A stretch of DNA of 64,000 nt from JBBDST01 sp040904765 (GTDB taxonomy: Bacteria; Actinomycetota; Nitriliruptoria; Nitriliruptorales; Nitriliruptoraceae). Numbering within the stretch: the stretch's first letter is position 1; the number at the start of each line of letters is the position of its first letter. The stretch covers positions 1 through 64,000 of the forward strand of contig JBBDST010000050.1 in the NCBI GenBank assembly GCA_040904765.1, in the 5' to 3' direction. Positions 1-8,850 of this stretch are shown one piece after another. The notes under the pieces were generated by a model. It did not search any database, was not told where the DNA came from, and saw only the letters and a program-made list of their open reading frames with translations. A program made the translations under genes and the position numbers.

Positions 1-830
1 ATGCGGTGCTTGACGACCGTGACCCCGACTCGACTGTCGATGGCGCCCACAACACGGCATCAGTCGCACAACAGATCGCACCCGAACTTGGATGTGACGG
101 CGCAACTGTCCGTAAACATTTAGCGATGCTGCCCCAACGCTACGCCGCAGCGATGACCCCTCGAGCGATCGTGCGGCATGCCTTGATGACTCGCACACGC
201 CCCGATGCGGTCGAAGTTCGCACCCGCGTCACCGCTGGCATCGACGATCCCGACGGGTTTGTCGGCATCGACGAACTTGACGTTGTCGCACTGGATAACC
301 CGGGATGGTTTGCAAAAGTTGCCGGCGTTGTAGCGATGCACGGCGGATCGATCGTGGCTGCCGACGCGTTCACCCGCAGCGACGGTATCGCCATCGAAAC
401 TTTCAAAGTGCGCCCGGCTGAAGCGACTCTGTCGTCATGGTGGGCCCGCGCTGAAGGTGACCTTGACGAAGCCGCCTCAGGCCGCCTGGCCGTGCGTGCC
501 CGCGTCCTCAAAGAAGCCAAAAGCCGCCGCTACGTCTCAACCACGCCGATCGCAACAACAGTCACCGCAAGCCGCGACTCATCCGAAGCCAACACGGTAC
601 TTGAAGTGCACACCGCCGATCGCCCCGGTGTGCTTTACACCATCGCACAGACATTGGCAGAACTGCAGGTAAACATTGTGGTCGCCCGCATTCAAACTCC
701 TGGCGACGAAGTCGTCGACGTGTTCACCGTGAGAAACTCGCAAGGCGAACCCTGCGACGAAGATCATCTGGCAGAAATTGAGTTTGGAATCTGTGCGGCA
801 CTTGAACTACTCGCGGACATGAGCGCCTAA
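1..830 (+). CDS. glnD: [Protein-PII] uridylyltransferase C-terminus (GlnD), 5' partial
   Basis: Only the C-terminal 275 or so residues are present; the open frame runs in from before base 3, so the nucleotidyltransferase and HD domains lie outside the window. Two ACT domains are visible, the first around ELDVVALDNPGWFAKVAG and the second around LEVHTADRPGVLYTIAQ, which is the tandem regulatory ACT arrangement of GlnD, where glutamine is sensed. The family uridylylates and deuridylylates PII and so links nitrogen status to glutamine synthetase. An isolated ACT-ACT protein is the main alternative, but the upstream continuation and the pre-ACT helix pattern (VRKHLAMLPQRYAAAMT) favour GlnD. Confidence 0.8.
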   Translation, partial: AVLDDRDPDSTVDGAHNTASVAQQIAPELGCDGATVRKHLAMLPQRYAAAMTPRAIVRHALMTRTRPDAVEVRTRVTAGIDDPDGFVGIDELDVVALDNPGWFAKVAGVVAMHGGSIVAADAFTRSDGIAIETFKVRPAEATLSSWWARAEGDLDEAASGRLAVRARVLKEAKSRRYVSTTPIATTVTASRDSSEANTVLEVHTADRPGVLYTIAQTLAELQVNIVVARIQTPGDEVVDVFTVRNSQGEPCDEDHLAEIEFGICAALELLADMSA

Positions 831-875
831 ACTAGACTCACGGCAACAAACGCACATAACGTGCAAAGGAGCACC

Positions 876-2234
876 GTGGAGTCGCCATCACCTGCACCAA
901 CGATCACCCCAGCTGACGGCAGCTTAGGGGTGCTCTGCGTCGGCTTAGGCGCGGTCGCAACAACGTTCATTGCGGGGGTCGAATTGATCCGTGCCGGCCT
1001 TGCAGAACCGATCGGTTCACTGTCTCAGATCGGCACGATCCGTCTGGGCAAACGCACCGAAGAACGCTCACCACTGATCCGCGATTTTGTGCCGCTGGCG
1101 GCCTTAGACCAGATCGTGTTTGGTGCATGGGATCCGTTCCCCGACGACGCCTATGTTGCAGCCGTACGTGCCGGCGTGCTTGACACGGCCCGTCATCTCG
1201 AACCGATCGCTGAAAATCTGCGGGCAATTCAGCCCATGACGGCCGCGTTTGACCCCGAGTATGTGAAAAAACTTGACGGCCCAAACGTGAAACCGATCGT
1301 CAGTAAACGCGCGATGCTTGAGGGCATCCGCGACGACATCCGTGCGTTTCGTGAACAGCACGGCTGCGACCGGATCGTGATGATCTGGTGTGGCTCCACC
1401 GAAATTTTCCTTGAAATCGGTGAAGATCATCTCGATCTGGAACGTTTCAACGCCGCTATCGACGCGAACGCTCACACGATCAGCCCCGCGATGCTGTATG
1501 CGTACGCGTCACTGCTTGAAGGCGTGCCGTTTGCCAACGGCGCCCCCAACTTGGCAGTTGACGTACCCGCACTACGCCAGTTTGCCACTGACGTCGGCGT
1601 GCCCATCTGCGGCAAAGATTTTAAAACCGGCCAGACGATGGTGAAGACGGTGCTCGCACCGATGTTTAAAGCTCGGATGCTTGGCATGCACGGTTGGTAC
1701 TCGACCAACATTTTGGGTAACCGTGACGGCGAAGTGTTAGACGACCCGGACTCGTTTAAAACGAAAGAGTCCTCTAAACTGGGTGTGCTTGACACGATCC
1801 TACAGCCACAGGTCTATCCGCAACTGTATGGCGACATGCATCACGTGGTGCGGATCAACTACTACCCGCCACGGGGCGATAACAAAGAAGGCTGGGACAA
1901 CATCGACTTTTTCGGGTGGCTTGGCTACCCGATGCAACTGAAAGTCGACTTGCTCTGCCGCGACTCAATTTTGGCTGCGCCGCTGGCACTTGACCTTGCC
2001 CTGTTCTTAGACTTAGCGCAACGGGCCGGACTTGGTGGCGTGCAGGAATGGCTGAGTTTCTACTTTAAAGCCCCACAGGTAGCCCCTGGCCTGTATGCCG
2101 AACATGACCTGTTCATTCAACTCACCAAACTCAAAAACACGTTGCGGTGGTTGCAAGGCGAATCTCAGATCACCCATCTTGGCGTGGAGTATTACGCCGA
2201 CGAATACAACGTCGACGCGTCCAAAGACGGCTAA
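876..2234 (+). CDS. ino1: Inositol-3-phosphate synthase
   Basis: Product of 452 residues converting glucose-6-phosphate to 1L-myo-inositol 1-phosphate with NAD+, feeding phosphatidylinositol and mycothiol. Rossmann start LGVLCVGLGAVATTFIAGVE is near the N-terminus and the conserved GKDFKTGQTMVKT and NYYPPRGDNKEGWDN segments are present. GTG 876 is chosen because AAAGGAG at 865-871 precedes it; an in-frame GTG at 861 lies upstream of that site. At this length the enzyme is longer than the roughly 360-residue mycobacterial Ino1 and looks like the long form known from Bacteroidetes and some Actinobacteria. It converges on the next gene with a 4-base stop overlap. The two mycothiol-type deacetylases in the window fit the pathway. 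Confidence 0.93.
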   Translation: MESPSPAPTITPADGSLGVLCVGLGAVATTFIAGVELIRAGLAEPIGSLSQIGTIRLGKRTEERSPLIRDFVPLAALDQIVFGAWDPFPDDAYVAAVRAGVLDTARHLEPIAENLRAIQPMTAAFDPEYVKKLDGPNVKPIVSKRAMLEGIRDDIRAFREQHGCDRIVMIWCGSTEIFLEIGEDHLDLERFNAAIDANAHTISPAMLYAYASLLEGVPFANGAPNLAVDVPALRQFATDVGVPICGKDFKTGQTMVKTVLAPMFKARMLGMHGWYSTNILGNRDGEVLDDPDSFKTKESSKLGVLDTILQPQVYPQLYGDMHHVVRINYYPPRGDNKEGWDNIDFFGWLGYPMQLKVDLLCRDSILAAPLALDLALFLDLAQRAGLGGVQEWLSFYFKAPQVAPGLYAEHDLFIQLTKLKNTLRWLQGESQITHLGVEYYADEYNVDASKDG

Positions 2235-2962
2235 CCGGTTAACGCACTAACCCCTGCAGTCGTACCTGCCAGCCCACACAAAATCAGCATGGCAGGACGC
2301 AGCACCTTTTGGGGCACGTGTGAACGAAACGGTGCCACCACGCCACTGGCAACCACCCCAACAGCAACAAATAGCCACAACGGACGCACTGCGACCGTCA
2401 GCCACAGCATCGCGATCGTAATGAAGTTCGTCGCTAAGAAAAACGTTTGCATGGTGGTTCGAACCCGGTTCAACGCGATGCCGGACGCAAACGTATACAG
2501 CACAAACGGCGGTCCGGTCGTGCCTGCGAAAATGCCGGCTGCCTGCGACATGGCGCCGGCAATAGCCGCCGAACCACGCGGTAGTGGTGGCGTAGGCGTC
2601 CAGCCACGCCAAAACAAAAACGTGGTGACTAATACAAAAATCGCCAGTACAGCAGTGATCGCCCGTGAGGTGAGCTGCGCTGCTGTAAGCGCCGCTGGTA
2701 TTGCAATAATCACCGCACCAAGAAATCCCTGACGGATAATCGACCAGTCAGGAGCAGGCCGAGGCCGCGACTGAAAATCGGCAAATAAGCCCAGTATGGA
2801 GTTGCCCATCGCGAGCACAATAACGGTGATGACCGCCTCGCGAGGCGTGTAGACGACGGCCAAAATCGGGATCAGCACGAGCCCAAGACCAAAGCCGGCC
2901 AACACCCCAACACTGGCGGCAATCAGGGTTGCACCAAGTGCTACCACGAGCCCTACATCCAT
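2231..2962 (-). CDS. TauE/SafE-family anion permease
   Basis: Hydrophobic protein of 243 residues with about eight predicted membrane segments, beginning MDVGLVVALGATLIAASVGV and carrying the glycine-rich GFGLGLVLIPILAVVYTP typical of the TauE/SafE family in each half. Family members export or import sulfite, sulfonates or other small organic anions at the plasma membrane; the substrate here is not readable. The start at 2962 is preceded on its strand by AAGGTGG, a good ribosome-binding site; longer starts up to 3034 run through the terminator hairpin of fumC and are rejected. It lies downstream of fumC on the same strand but behind that terminator, so it is probably transcribed separately. 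Confidence 0.8.
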   Translation of the reverse strand: MDVGLVVALGATLIAASVGVLAGFGLGLVLIPILAVVYTPREAVITVIVLAMGNSILGLFADFQSRPRPAPDWSIIRQGFLGAVIIAIPAALTAAQLTSRAITAVLAIFVLVTTFLFWRGWTPTPPLPRGSAAIAGAMSQAAGIFAGTTGPPFVLYTFASGIALNRVRTTMQTFFLATNFITIAMLWLTVAVRPLWLFVAVGVVASGVVAPFRSHVPQKVLRPAMLILCGLAGTTAGVSALTG

Positions 2963-3003
2963 AGGTGCCACCTTGCGTTGGACGGCCGTACAACAGGGAC
3001 ACG

Positions 3004-3044
3004 TAAGCGGGCCGTGACAGGTGTTACGCGTCACGGCCCGCTTA
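3004..3044 (-). terminator. Hairpin terminator downstream of fumC
   Basis: A 15-bp perfect inverted repeat (arms 3004-3018 and 3030-3044, 11-nt loop) begins 9 bases beyond the fumC stop. No T-run follows on the minus strand, so it is a strong hairpin rather than a textbook intrinsic terminator. It separates fumC from the TauE/SafE gene. Confidence 0.7.
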
Positions 3045-3052
3045 GGTGAGTC

Positions 3053-4444
3053 CTAAAGGATGCCGCCTTCGGTCATACGTTTGTAGTTCAACACCCGGTC
3101 AAGCACGACCGGATCGACCCCATCTTCAACGGCAACTTCACGCAACGTCTTGTTCTGCTTATGCGCCGTTTTGGCTAGTGCGGCCGAACGTTCATAACCG
3201 ATCTCAGGCACCAGCGCGGTGACCTGCATCAGTGAGCGTTCTACCAGCAACGGGCCCATCTCGGTTGCGATCGTGCCGATCAGACACTTCTCAACAAACA
3301 CGGTCGAAACCGCGGCGATGAGCTCGGCTGACTCGATGACGTTGCGGGCCATCAGCGGAATCATGACGTTGAGTTCAAGTTCACCCGAAAGGCCACCAAC
3401 CGTTACGGCCGCGTCGTTGCCAATTACTTGGGCAGCAACTTGACGGACCGACTCGGGAATCACCGGATTAACTTTGCCTGGCATGATGGACGAACCAGGC
3501 TGAATTTCGGGCAGCTGAATCTCGTACAAGCCGGTGCGTGGGCCAGACGCCATCCAACGCACGTCGTTGGCAATTTTGATCAGGCTCACCGCGACGGTTT
3601 TCAACGCCGCAGAAATGTCTACCAGCGCATCACGGGACCCTTGCGCTTCAAAGTGATCTTCAGCTTCACGCAGCGGCAGCCCGGTGCGTTCGGCCATCAG
3701 TTCGATCACCCGATCAACAAACCCTGGCGGGCAGTTCAGACCTGTACCCACCGCAGTGCCGCCAAGGGCTAGTTCATACACCGACGTCAACGCGTTCTCA
3801 AGCCGTGTGACCCCCAACTCGATCTGGCGGGCATAGCCGCCAAATTCCTGTCCAAGTGTTACCGGCGTGGCGTCCATCAGGTGAGTACGGCCAGATTTCA
3901 CCACGTCAGCCCACAAGTCGGCTTTGCTGCGCAGTTCGGCCGCAAGGCCGTTCAACGCGGGAATAGTTTTGGCGGCGACAACCTGAGCGACCGCCACATG
4001 CACCGACGTTGGGAACGTGTCGTTGGACGACTGTGACGCGTTCACATGGTCATTGGGATGCACCCGTGAGGAACTCAACGCTTCACCAAGAATCTGTTTG
4101 GCGCGGTTGGCGACCACCTCGTTGACGTTCATGTTCGTTGACGTACCTGAACCGGTCTGAAATACGTCGACGGGGAAATGTTCATCCAGTTTCCCGTCGA
4201 TCACTTCGTTCGCTGCAGCACGAATCGCATCAGCAATGTCGCTTGCGATCACACCGGTCTCTTCGTTCGCGGTCGCAGCCGCCCACTTCAACATCGCATG
4301 GGCGCGAAATACGGCCGCGGGGACTGGCTGGCCAGACACCGGAAAGTTCTCGACGGCACGCTGGGTGCTTGCCCCCCACAGCGCCTCTACCGGAATCTGC
4401 ATCTCACCCATCGTGTCGTGGGCCGTGCGGAATTGTTCGCTCAT
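3053..4444 (-). CDS. fumC: Class II fumarate hydratase
   Basis: Product of 463 residues, the usual length for iron-independent class II fumarase, which interconverts fumarate and malate in the TCA cycle. The aspartase/fumarase signature GSSIMPGKVNPVIPE is present, as are GSGTSTNMNVNEV near the N-terminus, the catalytic-region segment SGRTHLMDATPVTLGQE, and HVNASQSSNDTFP. ATG at 4444 follows AGGAGCG on its strand. A palindrome TTACC-N4-GGTAA lies just upstream at 4469-4482. Fumarase near glpX and greA is also the mycobacterial arrangement. Confidence 0.97.
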   Translation of the reverse strand: MSEQFRTAHDTMGEMQIPVEALWGASTQRAVENFPVSGQPVPAAVFRAHAMLKWAAATANEETGVIASDIADAIRAAANEVIDGKLDEHFPVDVFQTGSGTSTNMNVNEVVANRAKQILGEALSSSRVHPNDHVNASQSSNDTFPTSVHVAVAQVVAAKTIPALNGLAAELRSKADLWADVVKSGRTHLMDATPVTLGQEFGGYARQIELGVTRLENALTSVYELALGGTAVGTGLNCPPGFVDRVIELMAERTGLPLREAEDHFEAQGSRDALVDISAALKTVAVSLIKIANDVRWMASGPRTGLYEIQLPEIQPGSSIMPGKVNPVIPESVRQVAAQVIGNDAAVTVGGLSGELELNVMIPLMARNVIESAELIAAVSTVFVEKCLIGTIATEMGPLLVERSLMQVTALVPEIGYERSAALAKTAHKQNKTLREVAVEDGVDPVVLDRVLNYKRMTEGGIL

Positions 4445-4468
4445 CAGTCGCTCCTGGCGTATAAACCG

Positions 4469-4482
4469 TTACCAAGCGGTAA
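4469..4482. promoter_or_regulatory. Palindrome TTACC-N4-GGTAA upstream of fumC
   Basis: A perfect 5+5 inverted repeat with 4-nt centre sits 25 bases upstream of the fumC start, between it and the end of the enolase-superfamily gene. The same core occurs at 61937-61950. Position suggests an operator, but no cognate regulator is identified. Confidence 0.3.
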
Positions 4483-4510
4483 GCCTACGCGTTTTTGCAC
4501 GGTCGACAGG

Positions 4511-5674
4511 TCATTGGTCAAACACGAAACCGTCACGGTGACGGCGCATTACAACCGCCTTAGACAAGGCCGGTCGGACAGCTTCAGGATCGGCAACCAA
4601 ATCGATACCGATACCGGGCCTGGTTGGAATCGTGACGAACCCGTCGTTGGGAATCGGAACCTCATCGACCACGTCGTGGCCCAAATGTTTCTGTTGCGAC
4701 ACGAGCACGTTGGCTTCAAAACCGGTCGCATACTCTTGAATGGCAAAGTTTGGAATCGCCGCATCTAACTGCAGACAGGCGGCAAGTCCGATCGGTGACA
4801 GCGGGTTATGTGGCACCACCATCACGTTGTGTGCTTCAGCCATCGCCGCAACTTTCTTCGCGCCGGTGATGCCGCCACACAGGCAAACGTCCACCCGGGC
4901 ATACTCGACGGCGTTACGCGTGAACAGCTGCTGGAACTCAAACAGGTTGTCGAGCCGCTCGCCGGTTGCAATCGGAATCGGAATCCGATCGGCAATGCGC
5001 GCCATCGAATCAGGATCTTCGGGGCGCATCGGGTCTTCAATAAACATCGGATGGAACTCTTCAATACCACGGGCAAACACGACCGCTTCGGCAGGAGTGA
5101 GCCGCCGGTGAATTTCGATGCAAAGATCAACCTCGTCGCCGACAGCTTCACGCATCAGCCGTACGTTATTGATTGCTTCACGCATCTTGGTGGCATGCGA
5201 CTGGTAGTACGCGTCGTCCTCGTCCTCATCCAAAAATGGGTTTAGATGCCCAATTGCAGTGAAACCGGCTTCTTTCTTGCGGACCATATCCGCCAACACC
5301 AAATCAATGTTTTTCTCGTACACGTGCGCATACACGCGCGCCTTTGAACGGGTCGGTCCGCCCAGCAGCTCATACACCGGAACGCCCAGTGCTTTGCCTT
5401 TCACATCCCACAACGCAATATCGATCGCACTGATCGCCGCGTTGATCGCTGCCCCTTGAAAATAGGAGAAACGGTGCATCATCGCCCAATGATGCTCAAT
5501 CGGTTCGGCGTCTTGACCGACGAGATACGTCGCAAATTTCTCTACGGCAACTTTTGAGGCCTCGATATGGCCCCAAGCACCACCTTCACCAACCCCGACA
5601 ATGCCAGTGTCGGTGTGCACCCGCACAAACAGAAACTGGCCGGCGTGCAGCGCATCAATCGCCGTGATTTTCAT
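4511..5674 (-). CDS. Enolase-superfamily sugar-acid dehydratase (mandelate racemase/galactonate dehydratase group)
   Basis: Product of 387 residues with the N-terminal capping domain (HTDTGIVGVGEGGAWGHIEA, AISAIDIALWDVKGKALGVP) and the C-terminal barrel. Metal-ligand positions are visible as DLCIEIHRRLTP, FIEDPMRPE and IATGERL, and PHNPLSPIGL follows. The CIEIH and PHNPLSP signatures resemble D-galactonate/mannonate-type dehydratases, which dehydrate sugar acids to 2-keto-3-deoxy acids using Mg2+. The exact substrate cannot be read from sequence. Its ATG follows GGGAGAG on the minus strand. No sugar transporter or aldolase lies adjacent, so it stands alone. Confidence 0.85.
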   Translation of the reverse strand: MKITAIDALHAGQFLFVRVHTDTGIVGVGEGGAWGHIEASKVAVEKFATYLVGQDAEPIEHHWAMMHRFSYFQGAAINAAISAIDIALWDVKGKALGVPVYELLGGPTRSKARVYAHVYEKNIDLVLADMVRKKEAGFTAIGHLNPFLDEDEDDAYYQSHATKMREAINNVRLMREAVGDEVDLCIEIHRRLTPAEAVVFARGIEEFHPMFIEDPMRPEDPDSMARIADRIPIPIATGERLDNLFEFQQLFTRNAVEYARVDVCLCGGITGAKKVAAMAEAHNVMVVPHNPLSPIGLAACLQLDAAIPNFAIQEYATGFEANVLVSQQKHLGHDVVDEVPIPNDGFVTIPTRPGIGIDLVADPEAVRPALSKAVVMRRHRDGFVFDQ

Positions 5675-5784
5675 AAATTCTCTCCCGTGTCTTCCAACAC
5701 TTACTGGTCTTTTGTGACGCTAGCAAGTTGTTGGCAAACAGTACGCTCGCGCAGTGCGCGAAGCACCTTTAAAAAAGGATTCGT

Positions 5785-6225
5785 ATGTCTGCCGGGGTGT
5801 TGGCCGCACTGCTTGTCGGGGTCGTCGTTGCGATTCAAGCCGCAGTGCTTGGCGCATACGGCGATCGGCTGCATCCTGTAACCCTGTCTATGTGGGCGCA
5901 TGCAGGCGGACTGCTGTTTGGCATTATCGTCGTGACAGTCGGCCGGTTCGGCTTTGGCTGGTCCGCGTTTCGCGCCGCCCCATGGGGTGCGATTGCCGGC
6001 GTGGGCGGCTTTTTGATTATCACTGGGTTAACTATTGCCGTAGCTAGCATCGGGGTCGCATCAACCTTAGCGATCGTGATCGCATCCCAGCTCGCGCTAA
6101 CGTTCGTGTTTGAAGCAGTTGGTTTTGGGGGACGGCAGCTAAACGTTGACCCGTGGCGCCTGTTCGGCGCCGCACTGATGGTTATCGGAGCTTGGCTGGT
6201 GGCGTCCCGTGGGGCAGGTGGATGA
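5785..6225 (+). CDS. Small DMT-superfamily membrane protein (YdcZ/DUF606-like)
   Basis: Product of 146 residues with four to five hydrophobic segments (AALLVGVVVAIQAAVLGAYG, GLLFGIIVVTVG, GGFLIITGLTIAVASIGVAS, LFGAALMVIGAWLVASR). The length and the VASTLAIVIASQLALTFVFE stretch match the YdcZ half-size DMT permease family, whose substrates are mostly unknown. AAAAGGA at 5773-5779 supports the start. Its stop is embedded in the start region of the following ABC ATPase, so the two are translationally coupled. Confidence 0.75.
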   Translation: MSAGVLAALLVGVVVAIQAAVLGAYGDRLHPVTLSMWAHAGGLLFGIIVVTVGRFGFGWSAFRAAPWGAIAGVGGFLIITGLTIAVASIGVASTLAIVIASQLALTFVFEAVGFGGRQLNVDPWRLFGAALMVIGAWLVASRGAGG

Positions 6226-6227
6226 CG

Positions 6228-7019
6228 ATGACAAACGTGTTGACGTTACAAGACATTGGGGTACGTCAAGGCGGCCGGCAGATTTTGAGCGACATCAGTT
6301 TTGCGTTGCCGCGCGGTCAACATCTGTGTGTGCTTGGCCCAAACGGTTCGGGCAAAACAACGCTGCTGCGACTGTTGTCCACCTACCGGCATCCCACCAG
6401 TGGAACGATGAGTGTCCTTGGAGTGACGTTTGGAACTGCCGATCTGCGTGAACTGCGCCCGTCAATCGGGTTTGTGTCAAACGTGTTAGACACGCTGCTG
6501 CACGGCAGCGCAACGGCACGCGAACTGGTGGCAGTAGCCCGTCATGGCGGTACTTGGCCACCCAAAGGACTGCTGGACGATCTCGATTTAAAAGCACGGG
6601 CAGATGATGCGCTAGCTCGGGTAGGTGCTGAACATCTGGGCGACAGGATCATGCAAACGTTAAGTCAAGGCGAACGTCAACGGGTCAGAATCGCCCGTGC
6701 ACTGGTCATCGACCCGCAACTCGTGCTGCTCGATGAACCGTTTGCCGGACTTGATTTAGGCGGACGCGAAGCCCTGTTGCGTGACCTTGACCAGCTTCTT
6801 TGCGAACCGTCACCGCCTAGTGTTGTGCTTGTCACTCACCATCTTGAAGAACTCCCGCGCGGCATCGGCAACGTCTTGTTGCTGCGTGAGGGCCAAATTG
6901 TTGCTGCCGGTCCCACCACCCAGACGTTGACTTCGTCCAACCTGTCAGCCACTTTTGGGTTACCGATTGGCGTGACTGAACACGACGGCCGATATGTCGC
7001 CATGATCGACCTTTCGTAA
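6228..7019 (+). CDS. ABC transporter ATP-binding protein
   Basis: Nucleotide-binding subunit of about 263 residues: Walker A GPNGSGKTTLL, signature LSQGERQRVRIARAL, Walker B LVLLDEP and H-loop VTHHLEE. The profile resembles the stand-alone YlmA/iron-type ATPases that carry no obvious partner. AGGTGG at 6216-6221 places the start at ATG 6228; ATG 6222, which overlaps the previous stop as ATGA, is a possible alternative. The only membrane protein next to it is the small DMT permease upstream, which is not a normal ABC permease, so the true partner is unknown. Confidence 0.85.
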   Translation: MTNVLTLQDIGVRQGGRQILSDISFALPRGQHLCVLGPNGSGKTTLLRLLSTYRHPTSGTMSVLGVTFGTADLRELRPSIGFVSNVLDTLLHGSATARELVAVARHGGTWPPKGLLDDLDLKARADDALARVGAEHLGDRIMQTLSQGERQRVRIARALVIDPQLVLLDEPFAGLDLGGREALLRDLDQLLCEPSPPSVVLVTHHLEELPRGIGNVLLLREGQIVAAGPTTQTLTSSNLSATFGLPIGVTEHDGRYVAMIDLS

Positions 7020-7079
7020 GCGAGGTTTGGTAGCGACGCCGCTAGCATAAAAATACGTCATCGATGAAGGGGAGCCACG

Positions 7080-8285
7080 ATGCCCGAAGCTGTCATTGTC
7101 GCCACTGCACGCACACCAATCGGCCGAGCCTTTAAAGGTGCGCTGGTGAACGAACGGCCTGACGACCTCACCGCCACCATCATCGATGCGGCGTTGGCCA
7201 AAGTGCCACAGCTGTCACGCGACCAAATCGACGACATCCTACTTGGCTGCGGTATGCCAGGTGGCGAGCAAGGGTTCAACATGGCCCGGGTCGTTGCCCT
7301 TTTGCTCGGTCTTGAAACCGTGCCAGGGGCCACCATCACGCGGTACTGCTCCTCCAGCGTGCAAACCACCCGGATGGCGTTTCATGCGATCAAAGCCGGT
7401 GAAGGCGACGTGTTTATTTCCGCCGGCGTCGAGATGGTGTCACGGTTTGTCTCAGGAAGTAGCGACTCGCTGCCAAACACCGAAAATCCGCTGTTTGCCG
7501 CCGCCAAAGCCCGCACCGAACAGTTCGCTGCCGGCGAACTTGGCCCCTGGCAGCCTGATGCGCTCATCGACGCTTACATTCCGATGGGTCAGACAGCCGA
7601 GAATGTCGCATCGCTTAAAGGCGTGTCGCGCGAACAGATGGACGACTTCGCGTTTCGGTCACAAGCACGCTACGCGGCAGCGGAACAGGCCGGTTTCTAC
7701 GCTCGCGAAATCACCCCCATCACCCTTGCCAACGGCGAGGTGATGAGCGAAGACGAATCGCCCCGTCAGGCTGAACGTGCCGCCATGGACGCACTGAAAC
7801 CGGTGTTTCGCCCTCACGGTATGGTCACTGCAGGCAACGCCTGCCCGTTGAACGACGGTGCTGCAGCCTTGGTCATCATGAGCGACACCAAGGCGAAACA
7901 GCTTGGCATCGCCCCGCTCGCACGCATCGTGTCGACTGGCGTGACGGGACTCAACCCGGAAATTATGGGTCTTGGTCCGATTGAAGCGAGCCGTCAAGCA
8001 TTAGCGCGTGCCAACATGACCATTGGCGACATGGACATTGTCGAAATCAACGAGGCGTTTGCCGCCCAGGTGATCCCGTGTGTTAAAGAACTTGGCATCG
8101 ACGAGGCGAAACTCAACCCGCACGGTGGCGCGATTGCCCTTGGTCACCCGTTTGGGATGACCGGTGCCCGCATCACCACCACGTTATTAAACGGTCTTGC
8201 GTCAACCGATGGCACCTACGGGCTTGAGACGATGTGTGTTGGTGGTGGCCAAGGCATGGCGATGGTGATTGAACGTTTGCGTTAA
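7080..8285 (+). CDS. Acetyl-CoA C-acyltransferase (thiolase)
   Basis: Product of 401 residues. The nucleophilic cysteine lies in RYCSSSVQTT, and the downstream catalytic motifs NEAFAAQ, NPHGGAIALGHPFGMTGAR and CVGGGQGMA are all present, as expected for a complete type II thiolase. Such enzymes cleave 3-ketoacyl-CoA in beta-oxidation or condense acetyl-CoA. GGGGAGCC just before ATG 7080 is the ribosome-binding site. No hydratase/dehydrogenase gene is adjacent, so its pathway partner is elsewhere. It converges on greA, sharing TTAA at the stops. Confidence 0.95.
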   Translation: MPEAVIVATARTPIGRAFKGALVNERPDDLTATIIDAALAKVPQLSRDQIDDILLGCGMPGGEQGFNMARVVALLLGLETVPGATITRYCSSSVQTTRMAFHAIKAGEGDVFISAGVEMVSRFVSGSSDSLPNTENPLFAAAKARTEQFAAGELGPWQPDALIDAYIPMGQTAENVASLKGVSREQMDDFAFRSQARYAAAEQAGFYAREITPITLANGEVMSEDESPRQAERAAMDALKPVFRPHGMVTAGNACPLNDGAAALVIMSDTKAKQLGIAPLARIVSTGVTGLNPEIMGLGPIEASRQALARANMTIGDMDIVEINEAFAAQVIPCVKELGIDEAKLNPHGGAIALGHPFGMTGARITTTLLNGLASTDGTYGLETMCVGGGQGMAMVIERLR

Positions 8286-8746
8286 GGCAGCGCAAGGGCA
8301 GTGACAGTCAAATCGATCGTCACGCCAGTGGGGGTTTCAAACGCCACCGTGTCGCCCTGTTTCGCACCAAGTACCGCCTGGCCCATCGGCGATTCAGTTG
8401 AAAGAATCTCGAAGTCGTCATGATGGTCTTCGCGACTGCCAAGCAGGTAGGTCTCAACGTCACCGTCGATGTCAAGGGTGACTACCACACCTGCAGCTGC
8501 CACCTCAGCACTTGCCGGTTCGCCGATCGTGACGTCACGCAGTAGCTCTTCGAGCTGGCGGATGCGTGCTTCCATCCGGCCCTGCTCGTCTTTGGCCGCG
8601 TGATATTCGGCATTTTCACGCAGGTCGCCGTGGGCCCGAGCGACCTCAATTTCGTGTGAGATCTGTTCGCGGCCAGACGTTTTCAGTTCATCGAGTTCGG
8701 CTTTCAGCCGGGTGTATGCGTCTTGACTCAAATATGTTGCTGACAT
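8282..8746 (-). CDS. greA: Transcription elongation factor GreA
   Basis: Product of 154 residues with the N-terminal coiled coil (LSQDAYTRLKAELDELK, REQISHEIEVARAHGDLRE, NAEYHAAKDEQGRMEARIRQ) and the C-terminal FKBP-like globular domain (ILSTESPMGQAVLGAKQGDT). It rescues backtracked RNA polymerase by stimulating transcript cleavage. The start at 8746 fits the family length and is preceded by GTGGAG. A promoter and a factor-independent terminator lie in its leader, so expression may be attenuated. The neighbourhood greA, Z-isoprenyl synthase, fumC and glpX is shared with mycobacteria. Confidence 0.96.
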   Translation of the reverse strand: MSATYLSQDAYTRLKAELDELKTSGREQISHEIEVARAHGDLRENAEYHAAKDEQGRMEARIRQLEELLRDVTIGEPASAEVAAAGVVVTLDIDGDVETYLLGSREDHHDDFEILSTESPMGQAVLGAKQGDTVAFETPTGVTIDLTVTALALP

Positions 8747-8810
8747 AGTTACTCCACAGTGATCGTGTCTCGTGGGGTGATGAAGCATTCGATGTGACCC
8801 ACACGAATAC

Positions 8811-8836
8811 AAAAGCGCCCGAACCCCTTCGGACGC
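8811..8836 (-). terminator. Intrinsic terminator/attenuator in the greA leader
   Basis: On the minus strand a 9-bp stem (arms 8828-8836 and 8815-8823, one G-U pair, loop GGGG) is followed immediately by TTTTG. It lies between a probable promoter (-10 at 8851-8856) and the greA start at 8746. Readthrough would be needed to express greA. The plus strand lacks a T-run, so the element is oriented toward greA. Confidence 0.7.
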
Positions 8837-8850
8837 GCAAGTATTTGTTT

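Noticed and set aside
2455..2475. tRNA T-loop-like GGTTCGAACCC
   Set aside because: It sits inside the TauE/SafE coding frame and no acceptor stem or anticodon arm can be built around it.
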